Source: a candidate division Zixibacteria bacterium HGW-Zixibacteria-1
Lineage (GTDB): Bacteria; Zixibacteria; MSB-5A5; GN15; PGXB01
Reading direction: 5' to 3'
Assembly: GCA_002838945.1 (NCBI GenBank)
Contig: PGXB01000024.1
Location: forward strand, 4,930-62,972
Length of the DNA: 58,043 nt
Each line of letters begins with the position of its first letter. The first letter of the stretch is position 1. The translations under genes and the position numbers were made by a program. The notes under the pieces were generated by a model. That model made no database searches, was not told where the DNA came from, and worked only from the letters and a program-made list of their open reading frames with translations. Of this stretch, positions 35,524 through 45,173 are shown piece after piece.

Positions 35524-36808
35524 ACTTAAAATACCTCCGTGCTTCCTTCAAGGCATCGAAAAGCTGATCGATTTCATTTTTGGTGTTATAGATATAGAAA
35601 CTTGCCCGGGCCGTTGAGCCGACTCCAAGAAGCCGCGCCAGCGGCTGGGCGCAATGATGCCCGGCCCTGACGGCGATGCCCCGGGAATCGAGAAACTGGG
35701 CCAGATCGTGCGGATGGATATCCCTGTCCGTAAATGAAACCGCGCCGCCGCGATGTTCGACATTGCGGGGCCCGTAAATTTTGAGCGAATCTATTCCCGA
35801 GAGCCTTTCAAGAGTATATCCGGTCAGTTCCTTTTCATGCCTCCGCACCGCCTTCATGCCGATTTGTGATAGGTAATCCAGAGCGGGGGAGAAGGCGACC
35901 GCATCGGCAATATTGGGCGTACCGGCCTCGAATTTCCAGGGAAGCTCGGCCCATGTGACATCACTGAAAGTCACCAGGCTGATCATCTCGCCGCCGAATG
36001 TGACCGGTTCCATTTTGCGAAGCAGTTCTTCTTTTCCGTAAAGAATTCCGATGCCGGTCGGCCCGAGCATCTTGTGCGCGGAAAAAGCCAGAAAATCGGC
36101 ATCCATTGCTTTTACATCAACCGGCATATGCGGCACGCTCTGGGCGCCGTCGATCAGCGCTATCGCGCCGACCTTGTGAGCGAGGGCGATTATTTCCTCG
36201 ACCGGATTTATGGTCCCCAGGACGTTTGACATATGGGTCAACGCGACCAGTCTGGTTTTCGAATTTATTATTTCGTTTATATGACTGAGGTCGAGATAGC
36301 CGTCGGCATTAATCGGAATGTACTGCAGATCGGCTCCGTTTCTTTTGGCCAGCATCAACCAGGGAATAAGATTGGCATGATGTTCCATCTGCGTGATGAC
36401 AATACGGTCGCCGGGCTTGATATTATCCGCTCCCCACGAGGAGGCCACCATATTGATGGATTCGGTGGCATTGCGGGTGAAAATGATTTCCTCGCGCCTG
36501 ACACCCCCTATAAATGCCGCCACCTTGTCGCGGGTCGCCTCATAAGCGGCAGTAGCTTCTTCCGCCAGAGTATGAAGTCCCCGATGTACGTTGGCGTTGG
36601 TTTGGCTATAATACGCCTCCAGCACATCAAGGACAATTTTCGGTTTCTGGGTGGTCGCGGCACTGTCCAGATAAACCAGTTTCCGGCCGTTTACCCGGCG
36701 TTCAAGTAGCGGAAAGTCTTTTCTGATTTTTTCCGGATCGATTGAATCCACCCTTGAAGCTGAAATTTTCGGCGTGTCCGCCTCGGTTATTATCCGCCCC
36801 GATTTCAT
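35516..36808 (-). CDS. sufS: Cysteine desulfurase SufS (group II)
   Basis: 430 residues. PLP Lys lies in FSAHKMLGPTGIGILYG, and the persulfide Cys in VRAGHHCAQPLARLLG, the RxGxHCAxP site of type-II desulfurases. It supplies sulfur to SufU and the SufBCD scaffold. An open frame reaches up to 36964, but the ATG at 36808 has AGGGGTGG ideally placed and leaves 10 bases to the Rieske gene, so it is the chosen start. Confidence 0.95.
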   Translation of the reverse strand: MKSGRIITEADTPKISASRVDSIDPEKIRKDFPLLERRVNGRKLVYLDSAATTQKPKIVLDVLEAYYSQTNANVHRGLHTLAEEATAAYEATRDKVAAFIGGVRREEIIFTRNATESINMVASSWGADNIKPGDRIVITQMEHHANLIPWLMLAKRNGADLQYIPINADGYLDLSHINEIINSKTRLVALTHMSNVLGTINPVEEIIALAHKVGAIALIDGAQSVPHMPVDVKAMDADFLAFSAHKMLGPTGIGILYGKEELLRKMEPVTFGGEMISLVTFSDVTWAELPWKFEAGTPNIADAVAFSPALDYLSQIGMKAVRRHEKELTGYTLERLSGIDSLKIYGPRNVEHRGGAVSFTDRDIHPHDLAQFLDSRGIAVRAGHHCAQPLARLLGVGSTARASFYIYNTKNEIDQLFDALKEARRYFKYE

Positions 36809-36818
36809 CTTCCACCCC

Positions 36819-37136
36819 TTATTTGTCGACGGCGACATAGACATCACCGTCTTCGATTTTAACTTCGTAGGTATCAAGTTCGGCCACGGCCGGCATTTGC
36901 GTCGCCTCACCGGTTTTAATATCGAACCGGGCGCCATGCCGCGGACATTCGATCTGCCCGTCAATTATATCCGCATCGCCCAAAAGACCGCCGTCGTGCG
37001 TGCACATATTTTGCAGGGCAAAAACCTCGCCGTTCAGCTTTGCCAGTAGAATCGTGCGGCCTTCGATCTCAACCACTCTGGTTGCACCGGCGAGGATGTC
37101 TTCGACGCGGCATACCTTAACAAATTGTCCCGTCAT
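36819..37136 (-). CDS. Rieske [2Fe-2S] ferredoxin inside the SUF operon
   Basis: 105 residues. Rieske ligands are NMCTHDGGLLGDADI (C-x-H) and IECPRHGARFDIKTG (C-x2-H), the two-box pattern of NirD/bphA3-type stand-alone Rieske ferredoxins. Start ATG 37136 is just after the sufD stop (37141). Rieske genes between sufD and sufS occur in various bacteria, possibly providing electrons for Fe-S assembly; that function is inferred. Confidence 0.9.
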   Translation of the reverse strand: MTGQFVKVCRVEDILAGATRVVEIEGRTILLAKLNGEVFALQNMCTHDGGLLGDADIIDGQIECPRHGARFDIKTGEATQMPAVAELDTYEVKIEDGDVYVAVDK

Positions 37137-37140
37137 ACCG

Positions 37141-38427
37141 TCATCCCTCCAGCTTTCGCAATATAAGGTCGAGCAGGGCGCTCGCCAGGTCGGCCGGCAC
37201 CTGTGCCAGAGTCGGCTCGACAAATCCGGTTATCAGGGTCCTTACTGCTTCTTGATAGTTCAGGCCGCGGCTCTTAAGGTAAAACACCATGTCCGGATCT
37301 ATCGGGCCGGTCGTCGAACCATGACTGCATCGTACCTGATCACATAATATCTCGAGCTCAGGTATCGATTCGGCTCTCGTGCCTTTATTCAGCAGCAGAT
37401 TTCGATTTAGCTGATATGCTTCGCAATTCTGCGTATCCTGGTTGATCTTTATCAGGCCCGTGTAGGCCGAGACCCCTTTATCCTTCAGGATAACCTTGAA
37501 ATCGATGTTTGAAAATGATTCACTGGCTTTATGATGATGCAGGGTGTGATAGTCGAAATGCTGGCTGGCGTTGGCAAAAACCACGCCCGACATTTTGCTG
37601 TCGGCGCCCCGTCCGGCCAGGATGGTCCCGGCGTTTACCTTGGAAATATTTCCTCCAAGGCCGCCGTAAACCGTATGTATCCGGGCATTATCGGCCAGCC
37701 GTGCCCGCTGTGTAATGTACGACCGGCAATTATCTTCGAACCGCTGAGTGTTAGCATACCGGACATTTGATGATTCGCCCACGAAAATTTCGGCGACACT
37801 GTTGTTAACCGCATCCGATTCCCGGCATTCCCCCGAATAATCATCGATTATTGTCGCCTCAGAATTTTTGCCGACGATTACGAGCAATCTCAGAAAGGTC
37901 ATCGGGCCCGCAGGATGTCTCTGCAGCCGGATCGGTTTTTCGATGATCGTGTTGTCCGGGACATACAAAAACAACCCGGAACTCCAGAGAGCGGCATTCA
38001 TGGCCTCGAACTTTCCGAACGATCCGTCCACCAGATGTCCCAGGTGATTGCCGACAAGATCTTCATTTTCGCTCGAGGCCGCATAGAGGTCCTTAAAAAT
38101 CACGCCTGAATTGGCCGTGGATTCGTCCAGAGCCGCCATTGTCAGATGATCCGGGCGGTTGTAGCCGTAGCCGGAATACTCCGGCTTGATCGACAGGCCG
38201 ATGGAATTATCGGCCGGGGCCGGGGAAATCCTCATGGCTTCATGCATATCATTTATAAGAAAGTATTCGGGATCGGTGTATTTCCAGAGATGTACCATCC
38301 GCTCGGGAAGAGCCATATTCATAAAGCTGTTCCAGCTGTTTTTCCGGAAATTGTACAGCCAGGGCGGCTCCTGTTTATTGCTTTTCCTGAAATCTATTTT
38401 GCTAATATCTATTACTTGCGTACTCAT
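37141..38427 (-). CDS. sufD: SufD-like scaffold component
   Basis: 428 residues of the SufB/SufD beta-helix family. SufD marks are ALPERMVHLWKYTDPEYF at the N-terminus, the repeated strand core, and SIPELEILCDQVRCSHGSTTGPIDPDMVFYLKSRGLNYQEAVRTLITGF. It forms the SufBC2D complex with the neighbouring SufB and SufC, in which cluster assembly takes place. Confidence 0.93.
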   Translation of the reverse strand: MSTQVIDISKIDFRKSNKQEPPWLYNFRKNSWNSFMNMALPERMVHLWKYTDPEYFLINDMHEAMRISPAPADNSIGLSIKPEYSGYGYNRPDHLTMAALDESTANSGVIFKDLYAASSENEDLVGNHLGHLVDGSFGKFEAMNAALWSSGLFLYVPDNTIIEKPIRLQRHPAGPMTFLRLLVIVGKNSEATIIDDYSGECRESDAVNNSVAEIFVGESSNVRYANTQRFEDNCRSYITQRARLADNARIHTVYGGLGGNISKVNAGTILAGRGADSKMSGVVFANASQHFDYHTLHHHKASESFSNIDFKVILKDKGVSAYTGLIKINQDTQNCEAYQLNRNLLLNKGTRAESIPELEILCDQVRCSHGSTTGPIDPDMVFYLKSRGLNYQEAVRTLITGFVEPTLAQVPADLASALLDLILRKLEG

Positions 38428-38456
38428 AATAATCCTCGATAACGGGACAGGCGGCC

Positions 38457-39887
38457 TCAGCCGACAGATCCCTCCATTTCAAGTTCGATCAGCCTGTTGA
38501 GCTCGACCGCGTATTCCATCGGGAGCTCCTTTGTAAACGGCTCTATAAAACCGTTGATGATCAACAGACGCGCCTCATCTTCCGAAAGGCCGCGGCTGGT
38601 CAAATAGAATATCTGCTCTTCAGCCACCTTGCTGACTCTGGCTTCATGCTCGATTCGGACATTTTCGGCGTCGATTTCCATGGTCGGATAGGTATCGGAA
38701 CGCGAGGCATTATCAATCAAAAGAGCATCGCATTCAACCGAGACCTTGCTGTTTTCCGCCTTGGGATACACTTTTACCAGGCCGCGGTATGACGCCCGGC
38801 CGCCCGCCTTGGAAATCGATTTCGAAGTAATTCTGGAGCTGGTATTGGGCGCGGCATGGATGACTTTAGCTCCGGCATCCTGATGCTGTCCGTTGCCGGC
38901 GAAAGCGATCGAAAGGATCTCGCCTTTGGCGCCCTCGCCCACGAGATAAATACAGGGGTATTTCATGGTCAGGCGCGAGCCGATGTTCCCATCCACCCAT
39001 TCCACTGTCGAATTTTTGTGAGCCACCGATCGTTTGGTGACCAGATTAAGGATATTATGCGACCAGTTTTGTATGGTCGTGTATCTGATATAAGAGCCCT
39101 CGAGCGCAATAAGCTCGACCACGGCCGAATGCAGCGAGTCGGTAGTATAAACCGGCGCCGTGCACCCTTCGATATAATGAATCCGTGATCCCTTGTCGGC
39201 TATTATCAGGGTTCGCTCGAATTGCCCCATATTTTCAGCATTGATTCTGAAATACGCCTGCAGCGGTATCTTGACATCAACGCCCGGCGGCACGTAGATA
39301 AACGAACCTCCCGACCAGACGGCGGAGTTGAGGGCCGCAAATTTGTTGTCGTTGGGCGGAATCACCGTGGAAAAATATTTTTTGACGATTTCGGGATGCT
39401 CCCGAAGGCCGCTGTCCATATCCAGAAATATAACGCCCTGGTCCTCGAGGTCCTTTTGAAAGGAATGATAAACAACCTCGGATTCATACTGCGCCGAAAC
39501 GCCGGCCAGAAACTTCTTCTCGGCTTCGGGTATGCCGAGCCGGTCGAAAGTATTTTTGATATAAGCGGGGACATCATCCCAGGTCTGGCCGCGCTCCTCG
39601 ATAGGTTTTATATAGTAGAAAATATTATCAAAATCGATTGAATTCAAAATTTCGGTATTGCCCCATTTGGGCATCGGCTTGGCGAGAAAAATATCCAGCG
39701 CCTTATGGCGGAATTCCCGCATCCAGTCCGGCTCTTTCTTCATCCGCGAGATCATCTCAACCACTTCATGGTTGATCCCCCTGGCCCCCTTGTGGAAGTA
39801 TTTTTCCGGATCATGAAAGCCGTATTTTTCGGCATAATTGTCGCCGATATCGGAGACTTTGCCATTTTTTATTACAGTATCGCTCAT
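38457..39887 (-). CDS. sufB: SufB Fe-S scaffold
   Basis: 476 residues. Strong SufB stretches are [80 protein letters not shown] and the C-terminal [19 protein letters not shown]. SufB is the main scaffold subunit. It lies 15 bases downstream of sufC and 29 upstream of sufD. Confidence 0.97.
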   Translation of the reverse strand: MSDTVIKNGKVSDIGDNYAEKYGFHDPEKYFHKGARGINHEVVEMISRMKKEPDWMREFRHKALDIFLAKPMPKWGNTEILNSIDFDNIFYYIKPIEERGQTWDDVPAYIKNTFDRLGIPEAEKKFLAGVSAQYESEVVYHSFQKDLEDQGVIFLDMDSGLREHPEIVKKYFSTVIPPNDNKFAALNSAVWSGGSFIYVPPGVDVKIPLQAYFRINAENMGQFERTLIIADKGSRIHYIEGCTAPVYTTDSLHSAVVELIALEGSYIRYTTIQNWSHNILNLVTKRSVAHKNSTVEWVDGNIGSRLTMKYPCIYLVGEGAKGEILSIAFAGNGQHQDAGAKVIHAAPNTSSRITSKSISKAGGRASYRGLVKVYPKAENSKVSVECDALLIDNASRSDTYPTMEIDAENVRIEHEARVSKVAEEQIFYLTSRGLSEDEARLLIINGFIEPFTKELPMEYAVELNRLIELEMEGSVG

Positions 39888-39902
39888 TTTTTTACTCCTG
39901 AC

Positions 39903-40661
39903 TCAGGCCGCGTGGGAATTCAACCAGTCGTATCCCTGGTCTTCCAGTTTCAGGGCCAGTTCCGGGCCGCCGGAACTGACAATGTGCCCGTTCATCATGA
40001 CATGGACTTTGTCCGGCTTAACATAGTTCAACAGCCGCTGATAATGTGTGACCAGCAGCACGCCTCCGTCGGTCGGGGCCGACTCATTTATGCCATTGGC
40101 GACAACCTTGAGAGCGTCGATATCAAGGCCGGAATCGGTTTCATCCAGAATGGCCATTCTTGGTTTGAGGACAGCCATCTGTAATATCTCCAGCCTTTTC
40201 TTTTCCCCGCCCGAGAAGCCGTCATTGACATAGCGAGTCGCGAATGTCTGATCGATCTCGAGTAATTTGAACTTTTCCATCAAATCCTTGCGGAAGGTCT
40301 TCAGGCTCGAATCATCGCCGACATTCCGTGCCTTTACAGCCGAGCGAAGGAAATTGGCCACTGTCACGCCCGGTATGGCCAGCGGATATTGAAAGCACAA
40401 GAAAAGACCGGCCAGGGCCCGTTCTGTCGCATCCATCTCCAGCAGATTCCGACCCTCCAGATAAGCCTCTCCGGATGTTATGGTATAGCTGGGATGACCC
40501 GCCAAGGCGTTGGCCAGCGATGACTTGCCGGAACCGTTCGGTCCCATAATGGCGTGCTTTTCACCCCGCTTGATCTCAAGAGAAACCCCTTTAACAACTT
40601 CCTTACCCTCGATTTCAACATGGATATCATGAAATGAAAATATTGTCTCATTGTTTTTCAT
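39903..40661 (-). CDS. sufC: SufC ATPase
   Basis: 252 residues, ABC-type ATPase. Walker A is GPNGSGKSSLANALAG, the signature FSGGEKKRLEILQM and Walker B MAILDETDSGLDIDAL, which matches SufC's 'lLDEtDSGLDiDAL'. It provides ATP-driven conformational change to SufBD. It is the first suf gene after rrf2. Confidence 0.97.
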   Translation of the reverse strand: MKNNETIFSFHDIHVEIEGKEVVKGVSLEIKRGEKHAIMGPNGSGKSSLANALAGHPSYTITSGEAYLEGRNLLEMDATERALAGLFLCFQYPLAIPGVTVANFLRSAVKARNVGDDSSLKTFRKDLMEKFKLLEIDQTFATRYVNDGFSGGEKKRLEILQMAVLKPRMAILDETDSGLDIDALKVVANGINESAPTDGGVLLVTHYQRLLNYVKPDKVHVMMNGHIVSSGGPELALKLEDQGYDWLNSHAA

Positions 40662-40739
40662 AATTAACCTCTATTAATACCTGATAAATATTATCCTGTT
40701 TATATATGAAGTTTTCCCATATGGTTATAGTTCAAAAAA

Positions 40740-41207
40740 TTAGGCTGTCTCTTTTTGTTGGGGAAGTGGTTCCCTGGATTCGGGGAAATCCAATTTTCCA
40801 TTGGCCAAATCTGCCAAAGTGACCTTTCCCAGAATACCATCTATAAAGCGGTCAAATGTGCTCCACATATGCCTGACACGGCAATCTTCGTCATGAGCAC
40901 AAACGTCACTTTCGCCGGCGTAACGCGCGCAGTGATGGTTCCCGAAGAATGGCTCGCCCAAAGCGCCAAAAATTTCTCTCAACGGGATTTGGTCGGCCGG
41001 TTTGGATAAAACATAACCCCCATTGCGGCCCCGAACCGCCCTGACAAGCCCGGCCTGTTTCAATATCATTAATAGCTTGCCGGCGTAAGGGATAGAGAGT
41101 TTCTCGGTTGAACTGATTTCCGGTATGGTAAGCGGGCCGCCATTGTTTTTTCCCACAAACAGCAGCATACAGCGTAATCCATATTCTTCTAAAGCCGTTA
41201 CTTTCAT
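40740..41207 (-). CDS. Rrf2-family Fe-S-sensing regulator (SufR/IscR-like)
   Basis: 155 residues. An Rrf2 winged helix (ALEEYGLRCMLLF; SIPYAGKLLMILKQAGLVRAVRGRNGGYVLSKPADQIPL) is followed by a Cys cluster Cys93-x9-Cys103-x5-Cys109 (HHCARYAGESDVCAHDEDC), suited to an Fe-S cluster. It is the leading gene of the SUF run, with an upstream dyad, and so probably autoregulates the operon according to Fe-S status. Confidence 0.9.
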   Translation of the reverse strand: MKVTALEEYGLRCMLLFVGKNNGGPLTIPEISSTEKLSIPYAGKLLMILKQAGLVRAVRGRNGGYVLSKPADQIPLREIFGALGEPFFGNHHCARYAGESDVCAHDEDCRVRHMWSTFDRFIDGILGKVTLADLANGKLDFPESREPLPQQKETA

Positions 41208-41243
41208 TTTTTATGATCCTCTGTTGTTTTTCCTATACCTTTT

Positions 41244-41276
41244 ACAATTACTATACAATAAAGTATGGTAAATTGT
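41244..41276 (-). promoter_or_regulatory. Inverted repeat, candidate operator for the Rrf2 regulator
   Basis: Arms ACAATTACTATAC (41244-41256) and GTATGGTAAATTGT (41263-41276) are inverted repeats apart from one mismatch and one extra base, with a 6-base spacer. They lie 37-69 bases upstream of rrf2, and a TATAGT-like -10 on the minus strand falls inside. Confidence 0.5.
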
Positions 41277-41469
41277 TCCCATATAGGACTATTTCTATCA
41301 AAATTATCTTCTTTTGCAATATATTAAAACACACAATAAAGTAAACAAAAAAGTAAACAAAAAAACCGGGATTGTTCAGCCACCGCTTCGATATTTGGCA
41401 GATGGAATGTTTAACATATTTCAGGGGAATTTTTCGAATCCCGGGATTTTATGAGCGTCGATTCTGTGC

Positions 41470-41498
41470 TTGACTTTTTCCGGCCGATTGCTGATACT
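41470..41498 (+). promoter_or_regulatory. Promoter of the first TSP3/dockerin gene
   Basis: TTGACT (41470-41475), a 17-bp spacer and GATACT (41493-41498). The resulting leader is about 120 bases. The 415-base gap 41208-41622 otherwise contains the Rrf2 operator region and AT-rich sequence with short AAAGTAAAC repeats near 41338-41360. Confidence 0.4.
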
Positions 41499-41622
41499 TA
41501 AAAATCAGTCAGGAAAAGATTGCATCAAGATATATACATATTTCTTAAACCCAAGCCGGAGTACCGGGCATTCCATCCGGGCATTCTGGTGAGCCCTTTT
41601 AAGTACCTCAGGAGGAGCCGCC

Positions 41623-44600
41623 ATGAAGTCGATTCCAGGATTAGCAGTTTTTTTAACAGTCCTGCTTTTGTTCCCGTCTGCATGGGCAATCAGCTTCCGG
41701 GCTGACGCATCCCCGCAGGCGGTACCGGACACCATTCAAGTCGGTGTACCCTTCACTGTCGATATATACATGGATAACAATGATGGCTATGATCATATGG
41801 GCTATAGCTGGCCGATGCATTTTTATAGCCCGGACCAGAGTATCTCGAATGTTATTCACCGCAATGTTCATGGTTACAGTGCCGACAGTATTCCATATAC
41901 GTATTCATATTATGACAGTTCGATTCTGATGGTCAATGGTTACGATGTCTATTGGAATGTGATGAATAAATGGTTCGGTTTCAGCTGGGATGGATCCCTC
42001 CCGGACACCATCAACCATACCGCAGCGTCGACAAACGGCTGGCCATCCGGCCTGGGAGAACAACTTTACGTTCAATTCGCATTTCAGATTTATGAAACCG
42101 GAACCTTCTGTATAGACTCCATCGATCATCCAAATGATATCTATGACTGGTTATTTGAGCCGGAAGGCTCAAATCATCCGTTTAACGGTCCCTATTGCTG
42201 GACCATAGTGGCCTGTTACAATGATCAGGATTGCGATGGCATCGACGATGCGATCGACAACTGTCTCGCCCTTGCCAATCCCGGTCAGGAGGATCTGGAT
42301 CAGGACGGTGTCGGTGACAGCTGTGATAATTGTCCCGGGACCTCAAATGCCGATCAGACTGAAACTGATGGGGATGGTTTGGGGGACGCCTGCGACAACT
42401 GCCCGACTGTCGGCAACACCGATCAGTCTGATCTGGATGAGGATAATGTGGGCGATTCCTGTGATAATTGCTTGAATACGGTCAATGCCGACCAGGTAAA
42501 TTCCGATACTGATGAATTTGGCGATTCCTGTGACAATTGTACTGAGCTGAGCAATCCCGACCAGTCTGACATAGATCAAGACGGTGTTGGTGATACTTGT
42601 GACAACTGCCCGTTTGATGTTAATGAGAATCAGCAAAATTCGGATGGTGATGCGCATGGTGATCTGTGTGACAACTGCCCGACTGTTGACAATCCCGACC
42701 AGGCCGACTTGGATAACGATTCAATTGGTGATCTCTGCGATGACTGTACGGACCGGGATGGGGACGGGTTGGGAGACCCCGGATATGCCGCAAATGACTG
42801 CCCCGATGACAACTGCCCTCAAGTTGCGAATCCGGGACAGCAGGATTTTGACGGGGATGGAAAAGGGGATGAATGTGATATTTGCACGGACACCGATGGA
42901 GACGGCTATGGAAATCCGGGCTTCTTCCGCAATACCTGCCCTGAAGACAAGTGTCCCGATGTTTACAATCCCGGGCAGGAAGACAGCGATGTCGACGGTC
43001 TCGGCGATGCCTGCGATCCCGGCTATGTTGATTTTTCGGCCGGAATGCGCTGCGGATCGGCGCCTCTGGGTGTCCAGTTTACCGACCTTTCGGTTCCCAT
43101 GTCGGGGATAACAGAATGGTTCTGGAGTTTTGGCGATGGCGGCAGCAGTACCGAGCAAAATCCTTATCATGAATATACGACAATTGGCGAATTTGATGTC
43201 ATGTTGAAAATTTCCGATGGCATCAACTATGACTCACTGGTCGTCCCCGGATATATAACTTCGCAGGAAGGGATAACGACCAATTTTGAAGGATTTCCCC
43301 ATACGGGGAAAGCGCCGCTGACAGTTATGTTCGAACCCATTCTTACCGGTATTGCCAATGCTTATTTCTGGGATTTTGGCGACGGCAATACCAGCACGGA
43401 AATGAATCCGGTTCACATCTACACGACGCAGGGTAAATTTAATGTAAAATTGAGAGTCGGATTACAGCTTGACGGCTGCAATCAGGTCGATTCACTTATA
43501 AAAAATGAATATATTGTCGTAAGTGATGTGGATGCTCTTTTCAAGGCGACCCCCAGGTCCGGTATATATCCGCTCAGTGTTCAATTTACCGATACCAGCA
43601 GCGGCGAGCCGGACGGCTGGCTTTGGAAATTTGGCGATGGAACCACCAGTACTCTTCAGAATCCGATTCATGAATATACCCAGCCGGGACAATATGATGT
43701 CTTTCTGTGGGTTCAAAATTCGGCATTTAATGATGCCGACAGCACCATGAAGCTGGGTTATATTACAGTGTTTGATTTGCCTTACACCGACATGCAGGTG
43801 GATGGTTATGACTGGGGAGCCCGCCCGGGATTTGATATGTGGGTTGCCGGTCTTTGGACAAATATCGGCTCCAACCCCGCCGATGATGTTGTCCTGAAGA
43901 TCTTGCCACCACCGGAAATGACTTACTACGGCACACCCTATATTGAACCGGGGTTTCTCTACACCGGCACTTATAGCGGATATTATTTCAGCGGCGATAC
44001 CATGGTGGTGCCCCTGGATAGTGTCGATCCTTCGGTATGGTATGGCGGATATGTCATAGTATTTGGAAGGCTTTCCGAGTTCGTGCCTATTGGCGATACC
44101 ATCTACATGGAGGCCTGGCTGACGACATCCAGCTCGGAAGAGGACACTCTTAATAATTATATCTGTTATCCCATTGAGGTCACCGGATCTATTGATCCTA
44201 ATGATAAGTCGGCCGAACCGGTTGGAAAAAACGATTCTCATGATATTGAGCCGGGCCAGAGAATCACTTACCTGGTCCAGTTCGAGAACAAGAAAGAAGC
44301 GACGGCAGATGCCGTCTATGTCCGGGTTGTGGATACCCTGGATCAGGATCTTGACTGGTCTACGCTGGCGTTTGGCGCCATGAGCCACCCGGAACCATGC
44401 AAATATGAATTTGATCCCTATACGGGCATTATCACCTGGTTCTGCGACAGTATAATGCTGCCCCCGAATCAGAATCCGCCGGAAGGGGAGGGGTACTTCA
44501 TCTATTCAGTATCTCCCCGGAAAGATCTCCATGACGGCACGGTTATTTCCAATATGGCGTGGATCCGTTTTGATTATAATGCCTGGCTGCAAGCCCCCGA

Positions 44601-44850
44601 GGAAGGTCCGGTCATCAGGACCATCATGTCGCCTTTCATTTGCGGCGATGTCGATGCGGATAAAAATGTCAACCTCCTTGATGTCCTTTATTTGATAGTC
44701 TATTTTTACAGAGCCGGACCGGAACCGGTGATCCCTCAATCTTCGGATGTCAACAGTGATCATGCTCTAAATATTCTCGATATTGTATATTTGATAAACT
44801 ACATTTATCGGGCCGGGCCGGCTCCGGTCTGCCCGGTTTATTGGCCGTGA
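41623..44850 (+). CDS. Large secreted protein with TSP type-3 repeats, PKD domains and dockerin tail
   Basis: 1075 residues after AGGAGG. Signal peptide 1-22 (ends PSAWA). Residues about 25-195 are a domain shared with the next gene. TSP type-3 repeats run about 197-463 (roughly nine, as DxDxDGxGDxCDNC). Three PKD domains follow about 466-716 (WSFGDGGSSTEQNP, WDFGDGNTSTEMNP, WKFGDGTTSTLQNP). An unassigned part (719-855) precedes a DUF11-like region (856-1000). A dockerin-like tail with two calcium loops (CGDVDADKNVNLLDVLYLI, VNSDHALNILDIVYLI) ends it. It is probably a surface or extracellular protein whose TSP3 part binds calcium. Its role is unknown. Confidence 0.9.
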   Translation: MKSIPGLAVFLTVLLLFPSAWAISFRADASPQAVPDTIQVGVPFTVDIYMDNNDGYDHMGYSWPMHFYSPDQSISNVIHRNVHGYSADSIPYTYSYYDSSILMVNGYDVYWNVMNKWFGFSWDGSLPDTINHTAASTNGWPSGLGEQLYVQFAFQIYETGTFCIDSIDHPNDIYDWLFEPEGSNHPFNGPYCWTIVACYNDQDCDGIDDAIDNCLALANPGQEDLDQDGVGDSCDNCPGTSNADQTETDGDGLGDACDNCPTVGNTDQSDLDEDNVGDSCDNCLNTVNADQVNSDTDEFGDSCDNCTELSNPDQSDIDQDGVGDTCDNCPFDVNENQQNSDGDAHGDLCDNCPTVDNPDQADLDNDSIGDLCDDCTDRDGDGLGDPGYAANDCPDDNCPQVANPGQQDFDGDGKGDECDICTDTDGDGYGNPGFFRNTCPEDKCPDVYNPGQEDSDVDGLGDACDPGYVDFSAGMRCGSAPLGVQFTDLSVPMSGITEWFWSFGDGGSSTEQNPYHEYTTIGEFDVMLKISDGINYDSLVVPGYITSQEGITTNFEGFPHTGKAPLTVMFEPILTGIANAYFWDFGDGNTSTEMNPVHIYTTQGKFNVKLRVGLQLDGCNQVDSLIKNEYIVVSDVDALFKATPRSGIYPLSVQFTDTSSGEPDGWLWKFGDGTTSTLQNPIHEYTQPGQYDVFLWVQNSAFNDADSTMKLGYITVFDLPYTDMQVDGYDWGARPGFDMWVAGLWTNIGSNPADDVVLKILPPPEMTYYGTPYIEPGFLYTGTYSGYYFSGDTMVVPLDSVDPSVWYGGYVIVFGRLSEFVPIGDTIYMEAWLTTSSSEEDTLNNYICYPIEVTGSIDPNDKSAEPVGKNDSHDIEPGQRITYLVQFENKKEATADAVYVRVVDTLDQDLDWSTLAFGAMSHPEPCKYEFDPYTGIITWFCDSIMLPPNQNPPEGEGYFIYSVSPRKDLHDGTVISNMAWIRFDYNAWLQAPEEGPVIRTIMSPFICGDVDADKNVNLLDVLYLIVYFYRAGPEPVIPQSSDVNSDHALNILDIVYLINYIYRAGPAPVCPVYWP

Positions 44851-44863
44851 TGATTTTCATATG

Positions 44864-44892
44864 CTCGGCATGAGGTAAATCCTTGTGCCGAG
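44864..44892 (+). terminator. Weak hairpin after the first TSP3 gene
   Basis: CTCGGCA (44864-44870) pairs with TGCCGAG (44886-44892), followed by TTT. The T-run is short, so termination is uncertain. Confidence 0.4.
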
Positions 44893-44957
44893 TTTACTTC
44901 CCAGTCTTAAATACATTTGGTTTTCCTATTAGACTCGCGGAGTGCTCGAAAAAAGAC

Positions 44958-44987
44958 TTGACAAAAAAGTGGTTTTCCCGGTATATT
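44958..44987 (+). promoter_or_regulatory. Promoter of the second TSP3/dockerin gene
   Basis: TTGACA (44958-44963), an 18-bp spacer and TATATT (44982-44987). The leader to ATG 45174 is about 180 bases, in which no known element was recognised. Confidence 0.6.
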
Positions 44988-45173
44988 ATTTCTATAAAGG
45001 GAATCGGAATAAGGCGAACGCATATTATTTATACACTGAAATTATTTAATTCGTCGGCCCCTACTGAAACAGACATTTTAATTAGTCGGACATTCTTCGG
45101 GAGGATTACCCTTTTTATTGTTTGTCATGTGTGTCCAAAATCTAATAAACACCAATATCTCAGGAGGGATGTT

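Noticed and set aside
36809-36964. 52-codon N-terminal extension of sufS
   Set aside because: The extension overlaps the Rieske gene by most of its length and ATG 36808 has an ideal RBS.
41338-41367. Two AAAGTAAAC direct repeats
   Set aside because: Short and AT-rich; probably chance or slippage, with no link to a regulator.
43492-44388. 298-codon minus-strand frame in the first TSP3 gene
   Set aside because: Antisense to confident PKD/DUF11-coding sequence, no domain seen.
44883-45173. 97-codon upstream extension of the second TSP3 protein
   Set aside because: It would cover the promoter region and lacks an RBS, whereas ATG 45174 follows AGGAGG and opens a signal peptide.
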